NCBI RefSeq assembly: GCF_009649735.1
Contig: NZ_WJNH01000013.1
Coordinates: 19,786-83,785, forward strand
Length of the DNA: 64,000 nt
From: Salinibacillus xinjiangensis
GTDB lineage: Bacteria; Bacillota; Bacilli; Bacillales; Alkalibacillaceae
Direction: 5' to 3'
The notes beneath the pieces were generated by a model. It ran no database searches. It worked only from the letters and a program-made list of their open reading frames with translations, and was not told the origin of the DNA. Below are positions 8,046 through 17,515 of this stretch, in pieces. The number at the start of each line of letters is the position of its first letter. The first letter of the stretch is position 1. A program made the position numbers and the translations under genes.

Positions 8046-10025
8046 ATGACACAAAATGGTATAACCGCAGACGATCTACTAAAATTCTCATTTCTGCAGG
8101 ATCCACAGCTTTCACCAGATGGAAATTGGCTTGTCTATGTAAAACGAAGTATTAATGAGGAGAAAAAATATCAATCTAGCTTATACATGATGGACCTACA
8201 AACGAAAGAAGAATTTCCTTTTACAAAAAAGGATGACAAAGCCGTACAACCTCGCTTTTCACCTGAAGGACATACGATCTTGTTTACATCTAACCGTAGT
8301 GGTACACAACAAATTTGGAAAATTGCTTCTAATGGTGGAGAAGCAGAGCAGCTGACCTATTTTAAAAACGGGGCAGCAGACCCAATTTGGTCACCAGACG
8401 GCAAACAGGTTTTATGTACTGTACCTCTTGCAGAAAATGAAGTCCTATTAACAGAAGATGACTCAGAGGACGATAGCAAGGAAGCCAAGCCTTATGTTAC
8501 CTCTCGACTAAAATATAAAGCAGATGGAGAAGGCCTTTTAAACGAAACCCACAAACATCTTATATTAATAGATTTAGATTCAGGGAAAGGTACTAAACTG
8601 ACCACCGGAAGTTATGATCACCAACAGGCTACCTTTTCACCCGATGGTAAGCGGATTGCCTTTGTAGCTAATCGTTCTAAAGATCCTGATTATGAGCTCA
8701 TCTCGGATATATATGAATTGACACTTGAAGATAATCAGTTCACCAAATTAACGGATAGTGACGGTGTTTTTACATACCCAAATTATTCTCCTGATGGGAC
8801 AACTCTCTCCTTACTTGGACACCGCCGAGAATACAAAGGAGCTACCTTAACCCGAGTATGGACACTTGACCGAGCAACTGGCAATCTCACTTGCTTAACA
8901 GGCGATTGGGATGTAGAGGCTAATGATGTGGCGATTAATGACATGGGAACAGGTGTACAAGGTAAAGGAGCGGTTTGGTCAACTGAGAATGATGCTCTAT
9001 ATGTTCAGGCAAGTGAAAAAGGCTATACAAATCTATATCATGTTTCTCTAAACAAAAGGATCAAAACGATTGTTAGTGGAAAGCGTCAAATCTACGCATT
9101 CAGCCTTGATCAACAGCAAAAAACGGCTGTCATTGGTGTTAGCGATCATGAAACACCAGGGGACTTTTCACTCGTTTCCATGGCTGATGGCAAGGAGGAA
9201 AAACTAACATACGCCAATCAGGAGTGGCTACAGGAAAAGGTCTTATCTGTTCCTGAAGAGATCAACTTTGAAGCAAGAGATGGAAGCAAACTTCATGGCT
9301 GGGTCATGAAACCGATTGGCTATCAGGAAGGAACAAAGTATCCACTAATCGTCGAAATACACGGGGGACCTCATGCGATGTATAGTCATGCTTTTATGCA
9401 CGAATTTCAGGTGCTTGCTGAGAAAGGCTATGGCGTATTATATATCAATCCAAGAGGGAGTCATGGATACGGCCAAGCTTTTGTGGATGCTGTTCGAGGT
9501 GACTATGGGGGAAATGATTATCATGACATTATGGATGCTGTTGATTATGCAACAAAAACCTGTGATTGGATTGATAAAGACAGACTTGGTGTAACTGGAG
9601 GAAGTTATGGAGGGTTTATGACCAATTGGATTGTAGGTCATACAAATAGATTCAAAGCTGCCGTTACCCAGCGCTCCATTACTAATTGGTTAAGCTTTTA
9701 TGGGGTAAGTGATATTGGATATTTCTTTACAGAATGGGAGCTAAAAGCTGATTTGATTCAAGACCCTGATACACTCTGGAAGCACTCTCCTCTCCGTTAT
9801 GTAAAAAATGTAGAAACACCGCTTTTAATTTTACATAGCGAAAAGGATCATCGTTGCCCCATTGAGCAAGGGGAGCAGTTTTATGTAGCTCTTAAACAAC
9901 AACAAAAGCCTACTCGTTTGGTGCGTTTTCCTGAAGCCAATCATAATTTGTCCAGAAGCGGTGACCCATCCCTTCGAATTAGTCGCTTAAACGAAATGAT
10001 AGAATGGTTTGAGCAATATTTATAA
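8046..10025 (+). CDS. yuxL: S9-family serine peptidase (prolyl oligopeptidase type, YuxL)
   Basis: A cytosolic peptidase of 659 residues, without signal peptide. The first 400 residues form a beta-propeller with repeated PDG/SPDG motifs (TolB/PD40 type). The C-terminal alpha/beta-hydrolase domain has the oxyanion-region HGGP, nucleophile Ser520 in GGSYGG, Asp601 (EKDHRCP) and His633 (ANHNLSR). Sequence and length closely match the B. subtilis YuxL that I recall. The family cleaves short peptides or acylated N-termini; the true substrate is unknown. It starts at ATG 8046 and stands as its own unit 80 bp before metA. Confidence 0.92.
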   Translation: MTQNGITADDLLKFSFLQDPQLSPDGNWLVYVKRSINEEKKYQSSLYMMDLQTKEEFPFTKKDDKAVQPRFSPEGHTILFTSNRSGTQQIWKIASNGGEAEQLTYFKNGAADPIWSPDGKQVLCTVPLAENEVLLTEDDSEDDSKEAKPYVTSRLKYKADGEGLLNETHKHLILIDLDSGKGTKLTTGSYDHQQATFSPDGKRIAFVANRSKDPDYELISDIYELTLEDNQFTKLTDSDGVFTYPNYSPDGTTLSLLGHRREYKGATLTRVWTLDRATGNLTCLTGDWDVEANDVAINDMGTGVQGKGAVWSTENDALYVQASEKGYTNLYHVSLNKRIKTIVSGKRQIYAFSLDQQQKTAVIGVSDHETPGDFSLVSMADGKEEKLTYANQEWLQEKVLSVPEEINFEARDGSKLHGWVMKPIGYQEGTKYPLIVEIHGGPHAMYSHAFMHEFQVLAEKGYGVLYINPRGSHGYGQAFVDAVRGDYGGNDYHDIMDAVDYATKTCDWIDKDRLGVTGGSYGGFMTNWIVGHTNRFKAAVTQRSITNWLSFYGVSDIGYFFTEWELKADLIQDPDTLWKHSPLRYVKNVETPLLILHSEKDHRCPIEQGEQFYVALKQQQKPTRLVRFPEANHNLSRSGDPSLRISRLNEMIEWFEQYL

Positions 10026-10104
10026 ATACAAAACGAATTTATTGCATAAAAATTCAAATAATTTATACTTTATTAAAACGACCATTTAAAGGAGGGATTG
10101 CTGA

Positions 10105-11013
10105 ATGCCCATTAATATTCCGAAAAAGTTACCGGCACGAAATGTGCTTGAACACGAAAATATCTTTGTTATGGATGATGAACGCGCCCATACTCAAGAC
10201 ATTCGTCCTTTAAATATTGTGATTGTTAATCTGATGCCTGATAAGGAAAGGACAGAGACGCAATTACTTCGATTATTAGGAAATTCAGCTTTACAAGTCC
10301 ATGTTACCTTGCTTCATACGGCTTCACACAAGTCCAAAAACGTAAGTGCATCACACTTGCAACAATTTTATAGTACATTTTCTTCCATCCAGGAACAACG
10401 GTTTGATGGAATGATTATAACAGGTGCACCTATAGAGCGAATGCCATTTGAACAGGTGGATTACTGGGAGGAGCTTTCGACCATTATGGAGTGGTCCAAG
10501 ACACATGTAACCTCTGTCTTACATATTTGTTGGGGGGCACAGGCAGCCCTTTACTACCATTACGGGATTGGTAAGTTTGAGCTTCCTAGCAAGTGTTCTG
10601 GAGTATTAAGGCATAACCTGTTTGACTTTACTGTAGAGCTTGTACGTGGATTTGACGATGAATTTTTAGCTCCACATTCTCGTTATACGTCCACATCAAT
10701 AGAAGAAATACAAGCATGTGAAGATTTAATCCTATTATCAGCCTCAGAGGACCAAGATCCATTTTTAATTTTATCCAAGGACGAAAAACATGTGATGGTG
10801 ACTGGACACCTGGAATACGATTCGAAAACACTGGCGGACGAATACAAGCGTGATTTAAACAAAGGCTTAGAGGCAGACTTACCAAAAAATTATTTTCCAA
10901 ATAATAATCCAGAAGAAACTCCATTAAATCGTTGGCGTTCACATGCGCATTTACTCTTTTCAAATTGGTTGAATTATTATGTTTATCAAGAAACACCTTT
11001 TGAATGGAAATAA
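10105..11013 (+). CDS. metA: Homoserine O-acetyltransferase (MetA/MetAS type)
   Basis: Activates homoserine for methionine synthesis. The 302-residue class I glutamine-amidotransferase-like fold has nucleophile Cys142 (HICWGAQAA), His235 and Glu237 (GHLEY). Residue 111 is Glu (GAPIE). In this family Glu111 goes with acetyl-CoA use, as in Bacillus cereus MetA, while Gly111 goes with succinyl-CoA, so an acetyltransferase is expected. Ribosome site AAAGGAGGG lies 11 bp before ATG. The 80-bp leader is too short for an S-box riboswitch. Its substrate is made by Hom, encoded at 3473-4780. Confidence 0.95.
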   Translation: MPINIPKKLPARNVLEHENIFVMDDERAHTQDIRPLNIVIVNLMPDKERTETQLLRLLGNSALQVHVTLLHTASHKSKNVSASHLQQFYSTFSSIQEQRFDGMIITGAPIERMPFEQVDYWEELSTIMEWSKTHVTSVLHICWGAQAALYYHYGIGKFELPSKCSGVLRHNLFDFTVELVRGFDDEFLAPHSRYTSTSIEEIQACEDLILLSASEDQDPFLILSKDEKHVMVTGHLEYDSKTLADEYKRDLNKGLEADLPKNYFPNNNPEETPLNRWRSHAHLLFSNWLNYYVYQETPFEWK

Positions 11014-11028
11014 GCTAATAGTAAGCAA

Positions 11029-11066
11029 GACGATCAAATAACTAATTCTTTGATCGTCTTCTTTTT
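11029..11066 (+). terminator. Terminator after metA
   Basis: Perfect 10-bp stem GACGATCAAA/TTTGATCGTC with a 10-nt loop, followed by TTCTTTTT. Confidence 0.9.
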
Positions 11067-11095
11067 AGGTATAATGGAGTTGTAAAGCACATTTG

Positions 11096-11545
11096 TTAAT
11101 CTTTAGTAAATAGGCCAATCATTGTGGTGAACTCTTCCCCTTTTTCAGACTCACATGATTCGAGGTACACAATCGGTCCACGCTTTGATATGTATTGACA
11201 TGTATAAGTACCTTTAGGAGACGGTGGATAACCCCCATATGTATTCTCAAAGGTTATCATTTTTCCATCGTAGGAAATTGTATTTTGAAAAGGAGCTCCT
11301 GTGGGGTTAAATATCGATATGTTAACAGAGGACTCATGGTTTTGCTCCACATCATTGATAAAATCATTGATTTTTTCGACATTTTCGACCTCTAATGCAC
11401 CTTGGGAAATTTTGTTAAAGTTAACGGTTTGGTGCTTTACAATAATATCTTCATTTTCCCTGGCATCTTCAATTGTATAATTATCATCTGAACAAGCACC
11501 TAATACCATCATCCCAAACAACAAAAATAATACTCTTTTCATCAA
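11096..11545 (-). CDS. Small lipoprotein, DUF4362-like
   Basis: A 149-residue exported protein. The N-terminal signal peptide ends in the lipobox LGAC, so Cys18 would be lipidated. The mature part resembles the DUF4362 lipoproteins found in Bacillus (NYTIEDARENEDIIVKHQ at the mature N-terminus and a YTCQYISKRGPIVYLESC segment with a likely Cys pair). The function is unknown. The next genes on this strand are a separate ABC transporter operon. Confidence 0.75.
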   Translation of the reverse strand: MMKRVLFLLFGMMVLGACSDDNYTIEDARENEDIIVKHQTVNFNKISQGALEVENVEKINDFINDVEQNHESSVNISIFNPTGAPFQNTISYDGKMITFENTYGGYPPSPKGTYTCQYISKRGPIVYLESCESEKGEEFTTMIGLFTKD

Positions 11546-11633
11546 ATCACCCCCATTAACGAAAAAGGCTAAGAAAAGTTGCCTTAAAACTTATAAAGCT
11601 TATTCTATTTTTGTTTAATAAATTCCTTCATTT

Positions 11634-11683
11634 TATAAAAAGAATGAGATAAAGCAATTGTAAATGCTCCATCTCATTCTTAT
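11634..11683 (-). terminator. Terminator after the amino-acid ABC operon
   Basis: On the minus strand AAGAATGAGAT pairs with ATCTCATTCTT around an inner AGCA/TGCT stem, followed by TTTTAT. It lies about 30 bp beyond the stop of the ATPase gene. Confidence 0.8.
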
Positions 11684-11714
11684 GGTGCGATGCTTTAATC
11701 ACACAGTCCTTTCA

Positions 11715-12443
11715 TTACAATACCTTTGACAAAAAGGCCTGCGTTCTTTCATTTTGCGGATGATTGAATAGCTCATCTGGTGTGCCTTGTTCAACGATAT
11801 ATCCTTCGTCCATAAAAATCACACGATCGGCTACTTCCTTAGCGAAGCCCATTTCATGCGTTACTATGGTCATTGTCATTCCTTCTTCAGCTAAATCCTT
11901 CATGACCTGAAGAACTTCCCCTACCATTTCCGGGTCAAGGGCTGAGGTTGGCTCGTCAAACAACATAATGCGGGGTTCCATCGCTAATGCTCGCGCGATA
12001 GCAACACGTTGTTTCTGTCCACCAGATAGGTTGTCCGGATATACATCCGCCTTGTCCACTAAGCCTACTTTTTCAAGCAGCTTTGTACCTAATTCTCTTA
12101 CCTCCGCTTGGGACTTACCCTTTAATCGTTTAGGTCCCATCGTAATATTGTCCATTACAGACATGTGGGGGAACAGATTAAATTGTTGGAAGACCATTCC
12201 TAGTCGTTGGCGAAGTTCATTTATATTGGTTTTAGGATCTGTGAGATTGTCCCCTTCAATAAAAATATCGCCACCTGTTGGTTCCTCTAATAGATTCATA
12301 CAACGAAGGAGTGTACTTTTTCCTGATCCTGAAGGTCCAATTACACAAACCACTTCTTGCGATTGAACATCTATATTGATATCTTTCAGCACTTCTAACT
12401 TTCCGAATGATTTTTTAAGATTATTAATTTCAATCATGCTCAT
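11715..12443 (-). CDS. Polar amino acid ABC transporter, ATP-binding protein
   Basis: The nucleotide-binding subunit of a polar amino-acid importer, 242 residues. Walker [10 protein letters not shown] (about 33-41), Q-loop, signature LSGGQKQR, Walker [14 protein letters not shown] and switch His (VTHEMGF) are all present. It is the last gene of a three-gene operon (binding protein, permease, ATPase) and overlaps the permease by 4 bp. GlnQ and ArtM of B. subtilis are both close, so cognate substrate (glutamine, arginine or another polar amino acid) cannot be fixed by reading. Confidence 0.93.
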   Translation of the reverse strand: MSMIEINNLKKSFGKLEVLKDINIDVQSQEVVCVIGPSGSGKSTLLRCMNLLEEPTGGDIFIEGDNLTDPKTNINELRQRLGMVFQQFNLFPHMSVMDNITMGPKRLKGKSQAEVRELGTKLLEKVGLVDKADVYPDNLSGGQKQRVAIARALAMEPRIMLFDEPTSALDPEMVGEVLQVMKDLAEEGMTMTIVTHEMGFAKEVADRVIFMDEGYIVEQGTPDELFNHPQNERTQAFLSKVL

Positions 12444-13093
12444 GCTACATCCAATCTCCTTTCAAGCCAACGCGAGAACAGGCTTAATGAATAAATAATG
12501 ACAAAGTACAGAATTCCTACAGCAAATAAAATTTCGAAGGCATGGAAATTAGCTGCATAAATAGATTGTCCAGATAGTGTAAGTTCAGCTAAACCAATCG
12601 CAGAAAGGAGTGAAGTATCTTTAATGCTTACAATAAATTGGTTAACAAAAGCGGGAATCATGCGACGTATGGCTTGAGGTAATATAATTAAACGCATAGT
12701 TTGACCATAGGAAAAACCAATTGTTCTTCCGGCCTCCATTTGTCCCTTATCAATAGAGTTAATACCTGCACGGAAAATCTCTACTAAATAGGCCGCAGCA
12801 TTGACAGTAATGGCAATAACACCTGCAGCAAATGCTGTTAGACTAATATCTAGTACACTTGGTAAACCGAAATAAATAAACAAAATTTGAACGAGTAATG
12901 GTGTACCGCGAATGATATCAACAAATGCAGTTGAAATTGCACGTAAAACCTTAAACTTTGTGATACTAAATACACCAAGTACTAACCCAATAAACATAGC
13001 AAGAATTAGTGAAATAACGGTTACTTCTATTGTTAATCCCATTCCTTTTAATAGAGTGGGTAATCCTTCAAGTATAATCTTGATCGTTTCCAT
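12440..13093 (-). CDS. Polar amino acid ABC transporter, permease
   Basis: A 217-residue inner-membrane subunit with about five hydrophobic segments, of the HisM/GlnP type. The signature cytoplasmic loop with the ATPase-docking EAA motif reads [20 protein letters not shown]. The start at 13093 has no perfect Shine-Dalgarno, but a GAGGGATG stretch lies close upstream. It overlaps the ATPase gene by 4 bp and lies 64 bp after the binding-protein gene. Confidence 0.93.
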   Translation of the reverse strand: METIKIILEGLPTLLKGMGLTIEVTVISLILAMFIGLVLGVFSITKFKVLRAISTAFVDIIRGTPLLVQILFIYFGLPSVLDISLTAFAAGVIAITVNAAAYLVEIFRAGINSIDKGQMEAGRTIGFSYGQTMRLIILPQAIRRMIPAFVNQFIVSIKDTSLLSAIGLAELTLSGQSIYAANFHAFEILFAVGILYFVIIYSLSLFSRWLERRLDVA

Positions 13094-13157
13094 TGTTTGG
13101 CATCCCTCTTTCTATTTGAAAAGGTGTGACAAACTAGGCCACACCTCTTATCATTAA

Positions 13158-13964
13158 TTATTTTTCAGAAAAATATTTGTTATAGATTTCATCAAACTCG
13201 CCACTATCTTTTAGCTCTTGAAGTCCAGTATTTACTTTCTCTACTAGTCCTTCGCTACCTTTAGAAATAGCAATACCATAGTCCTCACTAGGATACTTAT
13301 CGCCTACAATTTGTAGCTGAGTATCATCGCCATCCTGGTTGATTTTATAAGCAACACTAGGATAATCATTGATGACAACATCGGCATTTCCATTTTCTAG
13401 TTCCATATACATGGTTGCATCATCTTGAAGCTTAGTGACATCCCCGTTATATTTTTTTGCCAGTTCATTGGCTAGTTTTAAACTAGAAGTTACTTGTTTT
13501 GCAACAATCGTTTTCCCTTCTAAATCTTCTTCACCTTCAATGCCACTACCCTTTAAAGTGACTAGTGATAGGCCAGATTCAAAATATGGGTCAGAGAAGT
13601 TTACTACTTCTAAACGATCATCTCTAATTCCAATTGCAGATACAGCTGCATCCACTTGGTTTGCCTGTAGCGCTGGAATAATTCCATCAAATTTCATAAT
13701 CTTCCAGTTAACAGATAGGTTTGCTTTATCCGCAATCGCTTCCACTAGTTCTACATCGAAACCTGTGAGTTCCTCATCTACCTTATATTCAAATGGTGGA
13801 TAGTCCTGCACCACCGCCACTGTAATTTCTTCTTTCGCATCACCTGTAGATTCGCCATTTGCTTCATCTGTTCCACAACCCACTAAAGCTAGTGCAATGA
13901 AACCTACCAAAGAAAACATTGCAATTCTACTAAAAAATCTGTTCTTCGTTTGTTGTTTACTCAT
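13158..13964 (-). CDS. Polar amino acid ABC transporter, substrate-binding lipoprotein
   Basis: The extracytoplasmic receptor of the transporter encoded downstream, 268 residues. The signal peptide ends in lipobox LVGC, so the mature protein is membrane-anchored. The remainder is a periplasmic-binding-protein type 2 fold (SBP_bac_3), with the family motif FDVELVEAIA near the start and a DPYFESGLSLV hinge segment. Ligand is not predictable from sequence alone. It is first in the operon and is preceded by a long non-coding region. Confidence 0.94.
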   Translation of the reverse strand: MSKQQTKNRFFSRIAMFSLVGFIALALVGCGTDEANGESTGDAKEEITVAVVQDYPPFEYKVDEELTGFDVELVEAIADKANLSVNWKIMKFDGIIPALQANQVDAAVSAIGIRDDRLEVVNFSDPYFESGLSLVTLKGSGIEGEEDLEGKTIVAKQVTSSLKLANELAKKYNGDVTKLQDDATMYMELENGNADVVINDYPSVAYKINQDGDDTQLQIVGDKYPSEDYGIAISKGSEGLVEKVNTGLQELKDSGEFDEIYNKYFSEK

Positions 13965-14313
13965 GAAGAGCCTCCCAAATAGTTTTTTGCCGCTGTTTTT
14001 AAAACGACATATATAATTGTATCGATATACATAATCCTTTCCAAACGAGATTAATGTTGGTTTGTGATGATAAATTGATATCTTTTTAGATTATTCTCAT
14101 TAATTAAACGTTTGTATAGAAATTCTTATAGAGAAGTAGATATACTATCATTTCCTTCAATATTGGTCAGAAAAAATAGACTAGTCCGACAGAAAATAAA
14201 TAAAAATGCTCTTTTCTAAGAGATTGTTGTTTTGACTTAAAATTAGATATAAACTGCGACGTAACTCTAGTGTGACTCGTTTCCAAATATGATGAGTGCA
14301 AAACCATCACTCC

Positions 14314-14363
14314 GGAAATACACTTCGCTTTCCGCGGGCGAGCGGTGAGCGAAGTGTATTTCC
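14314..14363. repeat. Short palindromic intergenic repeat, internally deleted copy
   Basis: A perfect 16-bp inverted repeat, GGAAATACACTTCGCT with AGCGAAGTGTATTTCC, around an 18-nt loop containing CCGCGGGC. It resembles one end of the longer repeat at 14467-14576 and looks like a shortened copy. GC content is clearly above the surroundings. Confidence 0.75.
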
Positions 14364-14466
14364 TCCGCTATAAACAGTGCCTCATTCGTTTATTTAGAGG
14401 TAAACTATTGGTTGGTTAATTAAAAGCTTTTTAACTGTATAATCATCAGAACACTCCAATAGTGGA

Positions 14467-14576
14467 GGCAGAATACGGAGACTCCTATAGGAGGAAGCGT
14501 GGTGAAGACCCCGCAGGAAGCATCTTTGTTTCCGAGGAGGCTGAGGCCGTGCCCATGGAAAGCGGAGTATTCTGCC
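14467..14576. repeat. Palindromic GC-rich intergenic repeat, about 110 bp
   Basis: Ends form a 10-bp inverted repeat (GGCAGAATAC / GTATTCTGCC). Inside are words such as GACCCCGCAGGAAGC and TTTCCGAGGAGGCT, which I recognise from dispersed palindromic repeats found in intergenic regions of many Bacillaceae genomes. It is non-coding. Confidence 0.7.
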
Positions 14577-14700
14577 GGAACGGTATGCATGCACTCAATA
14601 TTAATAAGAACGGCTCAAGCAAAACTAAAGAGTCTAACTATCTAGCACTTTCTATCTACTGTAAAGTACAAAAAGCAACAATTTTTACAAAAATATATAA

Positions 14701-14744
14701 TAAAAAAAGAATGAGAAAAGAACTCTAATTCTTCTCTCATTCTT
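14701..14744 (-). terminator. Terminator at the end of the ten-gene operon
   Basis: On the minus strand AAAGAATGAGAGAAGAA pairs with TTCTTTTCTCATTCTTT and is followed by a run of T. It is the only convincing terminator seen downstream of the genes from 24,024 to 14,755. Confidence 0.85.
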
Positions 14745-14754
14745 TGAACTCATA

Positions 14755-15285
14755 TTATGATAAAAATATTGCCCCAAAGCTTAAAGCCCCAATTATCACA
14801 AAGGCTGGATGAACCTTAAGTTTCTCTAATAAGAGAAAGCTCACAACAATTAAAAAGATCGTTTCCCATAAACCTGTGTTTTCATAGGAAGTTTGAAAGA
14901 AACTAAAAGCCATAATTCCAAGTAAAATCGCAATCGTTGGACGAATTAACATCGTCATCTTTTTTACTTTTGGTGAATCTTTAAACTTATTCAACACACT
15001 TAAAAGGACAATCATGAATAGTAGAGAAGGAGCAACTGTTGCAAATACCCCAATTACGGATCCAAGTATACCTGCCTGCTGAAATCCAATATAACCCGCC
15101 ATTTTAGTTGCAATCGGTCCTGGAAGGGCATTGGCCATCGCCAGCATTTCACTAAAGTCCTGAACCGTTAGCCAACCATAACGGTCGACTACTTCATTTT
15201 CCACAAGAGGAATGGATGCGGGACCACCGCCATATCCCACGATGCCTGGTATAAAAAAGGCTAAAAATACTTGCCAATAGATCAT
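14755..15285 (-). CDS. ywrA: Chromate-transporter-family half protein (YwrA-like)
   Basis: A 176-residue membrane protein forming one half of a split CHR-family transporter; the other half is the overlapping upstream gene (4 bp overlap). The N-terminal family motif FIPGIVGYGGGPASIPLV and the NALPGPIATKMAGYIGF segment are clear, with five or six hydrophobic segments. In Bacillus the short-chain CHR pair acts only when both halves are made and can export chromate. A chromate role here is family inference; its position in a peptide-import and gamma-glutamyltransferase operon hints at another anion. Order and company match B. subtilis ywrB-ywrA beside ywrD. Confidence 0.88.
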   Translation of the reverse strand: MIYWQVFLAFFIPGIVGYGGGPASIPLVENEVVDRYGWLTVQDFSEMLAMANALPGPIATKMAGYIGFQQAGILGSVIGVFATVAPSLLFMIVLLSVLNKFKDSPKVKKMTMLIRPTIAILLGIMAFSFFQTSYENTGLWETIFLIVVSFLLLEKLKVHPAFVIIGALSFGAIFLS

Positions 15286-15866
15286 ATCGATTGACCCTCC
15301 TCTTGAGGAATCTCGGTATCTTGGTCTTTGGTCTTTTTCGTTGGTTTAGCAATAGCATAGATTAGTAAAACTGCTATTAAAATACCTGGATGAATGCCAA
15401 GCCATTCGATCAAACCTAGAGAAACCACCGCTAATACGATTGTTAATGTCCAACCAAGGCCACCCTTAGCTTTTTTGAGGAAGTCATATGTCAAAACCGC
15501 AAGCATCACACCGACAACTGGAATAACAGCCTGCGTCATTCCCTGCACCCAAGGCTTATCACTCATAGATGATAAAAAGGTTAATAAAATAATCATGATG
15601 ACAATTGTAGGTAGAATGGTTGCGAGGATTGCATTCAGCATCCCCACAACTCCAGCAACTCGATAGCCAATATAGCCTGCCATCTTAGTCGCAATGGGCC
15701 CAGGCAATGAATTACCGAGGGCCAGCGTGTTTGCAAAATCCTCGTCATTAAGCCACTTATACTTTTCAACTACTTCTTTTTGAACTAACGGAATGGAAGA
15801 AGGACCTCCACCATACCCCAGAATTCCAACACGAAAGAAGGCTAAAAAGATATGCCATTGTGTCAT
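15282..15866 (-). CDS. ywrB: Chromate-transporter-family half protein (YwrB-like)
   Basis: The partner of the following gene, 194 residues, with the same FFRVGILGYGGGPSSIPLV and NSLPGPIATKMAGYIGY motifs and a hydrophilic tail. The tandem half-size genes probably assemble as a heterodimer with inverted topology. The start ATG at 15866 lies 22 bp after the gamma-glutamyltransferase stop, so the three genes are cotranscribed. Confidence 0.88.
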   Translation of the reverse strand: MTQWHIFLAFFRVGILGYGGGPSSIPLVQKEVVEKYKWLNDEDFANTLALGNSLPGPIATKMAGYIGYRVAGVVGMLNAILATILPTIVIMIILLTFLSSMSDKPWVQGMTQAVIPVVGVMLAVLTYDFLKKAKGGLGWTLTIVLAVVSLGLIEWLGIHPGILIAVLLIYAIAKPTKKTKDQDTEIPQEEGQSI

Positions 15867-15888
15867 GTTGATCCCTCCATGTCAGTAA

Positions 15889-17499
15889 TTAGTACGCCGC
15901 AATCGTTCCGTCTGTTCTAGACTCCGTTCCACCGTAAAGTGTTCCGTTTTCCTCGTCTCTCCAAATAATTTGACCTCTACCAAAAGCACCTCTATCTAAC
16001 TGTACTTGAATCTCATGCCCTTTCCGCGCCAGTGCTTCAGCGATGTGTGTTGGGAAGTTTGGTTCAACTAAAACCTTTTTCCCTTCTACCCATTGCCATC
16101 TAGGGGCATCCAAGGAGGCTTGTGGATTTAAGCTTAAATCAATTGTGTTCATAATCACCTGCATATGTCCCTGTGGCTGCATAAAACCTCCCATGACTCC
16201 GAATGGTCCAACAGGCTTTTGGTCCTTTGTTAAAAAACCTGGAATAATTGTATGGTAAGTTCGCTTACCACCCATTAACACATTGTCATCCTCTTCATTT
16301 AAAGAGAAATTATGACCACGGTTTTGTAAAGAGATTCCGGTTTCTGGCACCACTAAACCTGAGCCAAAGCCCATATAGTTACTTTGAATAAAGGACACCA
16401 TATTTCCTTCATTGTCTGCTGTTGCTAGGTATACTGTTCCACCTTTTGGCGGATTTCCCGGCTCTGGTTCAATAGCTTCTTCTTCAATAAGAGCACTTCT
16501 GGACTTTGCATATTCCTCTGATAATAATCCTTCTACAGTCTGTGACATATGCTTTTCTTCAGTAATGTATTTCTTTCCGTCTTCAAATGCTAGTTTCATA
16601 GACTCAATTTGTTTATGATAGAAATCTAGTGAATTTGTGCTAGTTGATTCAAAGTGTTTCATTGTATTAAGGGCCATTAAAGCAATTAGGCCTTGGCCAT
16701 TCGGTGGGATTTCCCAAACATCATAGCCGCGATAATTCACAGAAATCGGGTTTACCCATTCCGGTTTATAAGCCGCTAAATCTGCTTTCTTTAAGAAACC
16801 ATTGTGTTTCTTTGAAAAGGCATCAATTTGATCAGCAATTTCGCCTTCATAGAAGGACTTTGCCTTTGTTTCTGCAATTGACTTTAATGTACGCGCATGA
16901 CCTGGTGACTTCCAAACCTCTCCTACTTCAGGCGCCCTGCCATTTGGAGCAAAGGTATCAAACCAATGCTTAAATTCGTCACCTTGTAAATTTTCCGTAT
17001 ATTTTTTCACAGCCGACTTCCAATACTTAGCTAGTGTTGGAGAGAGAGGAAAACCATTTTCTGCGTATTCAATGGCTGGTTGTAACACATCTGTGAGTGG
17101 TAACTTTCCAAAACGCTCTGATAATTCTGCCCATGCTCTCGGTGCGCCAGGAACAGTAACAGGAATCCATCCAAACTTCGGAATTTCATCATAACCGAGT
17201 TTTTTTACCGCTTCTACTGAAATATCCTGTGGTGATGGACCACTTCCGTTCAACCCATGTAGTTTCCCTTTTGTCCAAACAAGAGCAAAGGCATCTCCAC
17301 CAATACCGTTAGAAGTTGGCTCCACAACGGTTAATGTAGCTGCAGTAGCGATGGCAGCATCAATGGCATTTCCACCTTTTTTCAAAATATCTAATCCTGC
17401 TTGAGCCGCTAATGGCTGTGAGGTTGCAACCATCCCTTTATTAGCAATTGTCGTATTTCTTTGAGATGAGTACGGGTGATATAGGGTGTCAAAGTTCAT
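15889..17499 (-). CDS. Gamma-glutamyltransferase, YwrD-like, without signal peptide
   Basis: An Ntn-hydrolase that cleaves or transfers the gamma-glutamyl group of glutathione and gamma-glutamyl peptides. It has 536 residues. The autoprocessing nucleophile is Thr355 in KGGTVYLATAD, and the GGFMQPQGHMQV motif follows. The N-terminus (MNFDTLYHPYSS) has no signal peptide, unlike secreted Ggt, so it should act in the cytosol on imported peptides. It sits in one transcription unit with a dipeptide-type ABC importer and the YwrB/YwrA-like pair. B. subtilis ywrD lies next to ywrA-ywrC, which supports the assignment. Confidence 0.9.
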   Translation of the reverse strand: MNFDTLYHPYSSQRNTTIANKGMVATSQPLAAQAGLDILKKGGNAIDAAIATAATLTVVEPTSNGIGGDAFALVWTKGKLHGLNGSGPSPQDISVEAVKKLGYDEIPKFGWIPVTVPGAPRAWAELSERFGKLPLTDVLQPAIEYAENGFPLSPTLAKYWKSAVKKYTENLQGDEFKHWFDTFAPNGRAPEVGEVWKSPGHARTLKSIAETKAKSFYEGEIADQIDAFSKKHNGFLKKADLAAYKPEWVNPISVNYRGYDVWEIPPNGQGLIALMALNTMKHFESTSTNSLDFYHKQIESMKLAFEDGKKYITEEKHMSQTVEGLLSEEYAKSRSALIEEEAIEPEPGNPPKGGTVYLATADNEGNMVSFIQSNYMGFGSGLVVPETGISLQNRGHNFSLNEEDDNVLMGGKRTYHTIIPGFLTKDQKPVGPFGVMGGFMQPQGHMQVIMNTIDLSLNPQASLDAPRWQWVEGKKVLVEPNFPTHIAEALARKGHEIQVQLDRGAFGRGQIIWRDEENGTLYGGTESRTDGTIAAY

Positions 17500-17515
17500 A
17501 ACATTTCCTCCTAAG

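Larger units (their letters stand above)
13965..14754. other. 790-bp non-coding region with palindromic repeats
   Basis: Between the amino-acid ABC operon and the ywr-type operon. It holds the promoter of the binding-protein gene at its left end, two related palindromic repeats in the middle, and the terminator of the following operon at its right end. Open frames inside it run through the repeat sequence, lack ribosome sites and are not counted as genes. Confidence 0.6.

Noticed and set aside
10026..10104. S-box (SAM) riboswitch before metA
   Set aside because: The leader has only about 80 bp and no matching stems.
14394..14728. Two open frames on opposite strands near 14.4-14.7 kb
   Set aside because: They run through a palindromic repeat, have no ribosome sites and no protein-like composition.
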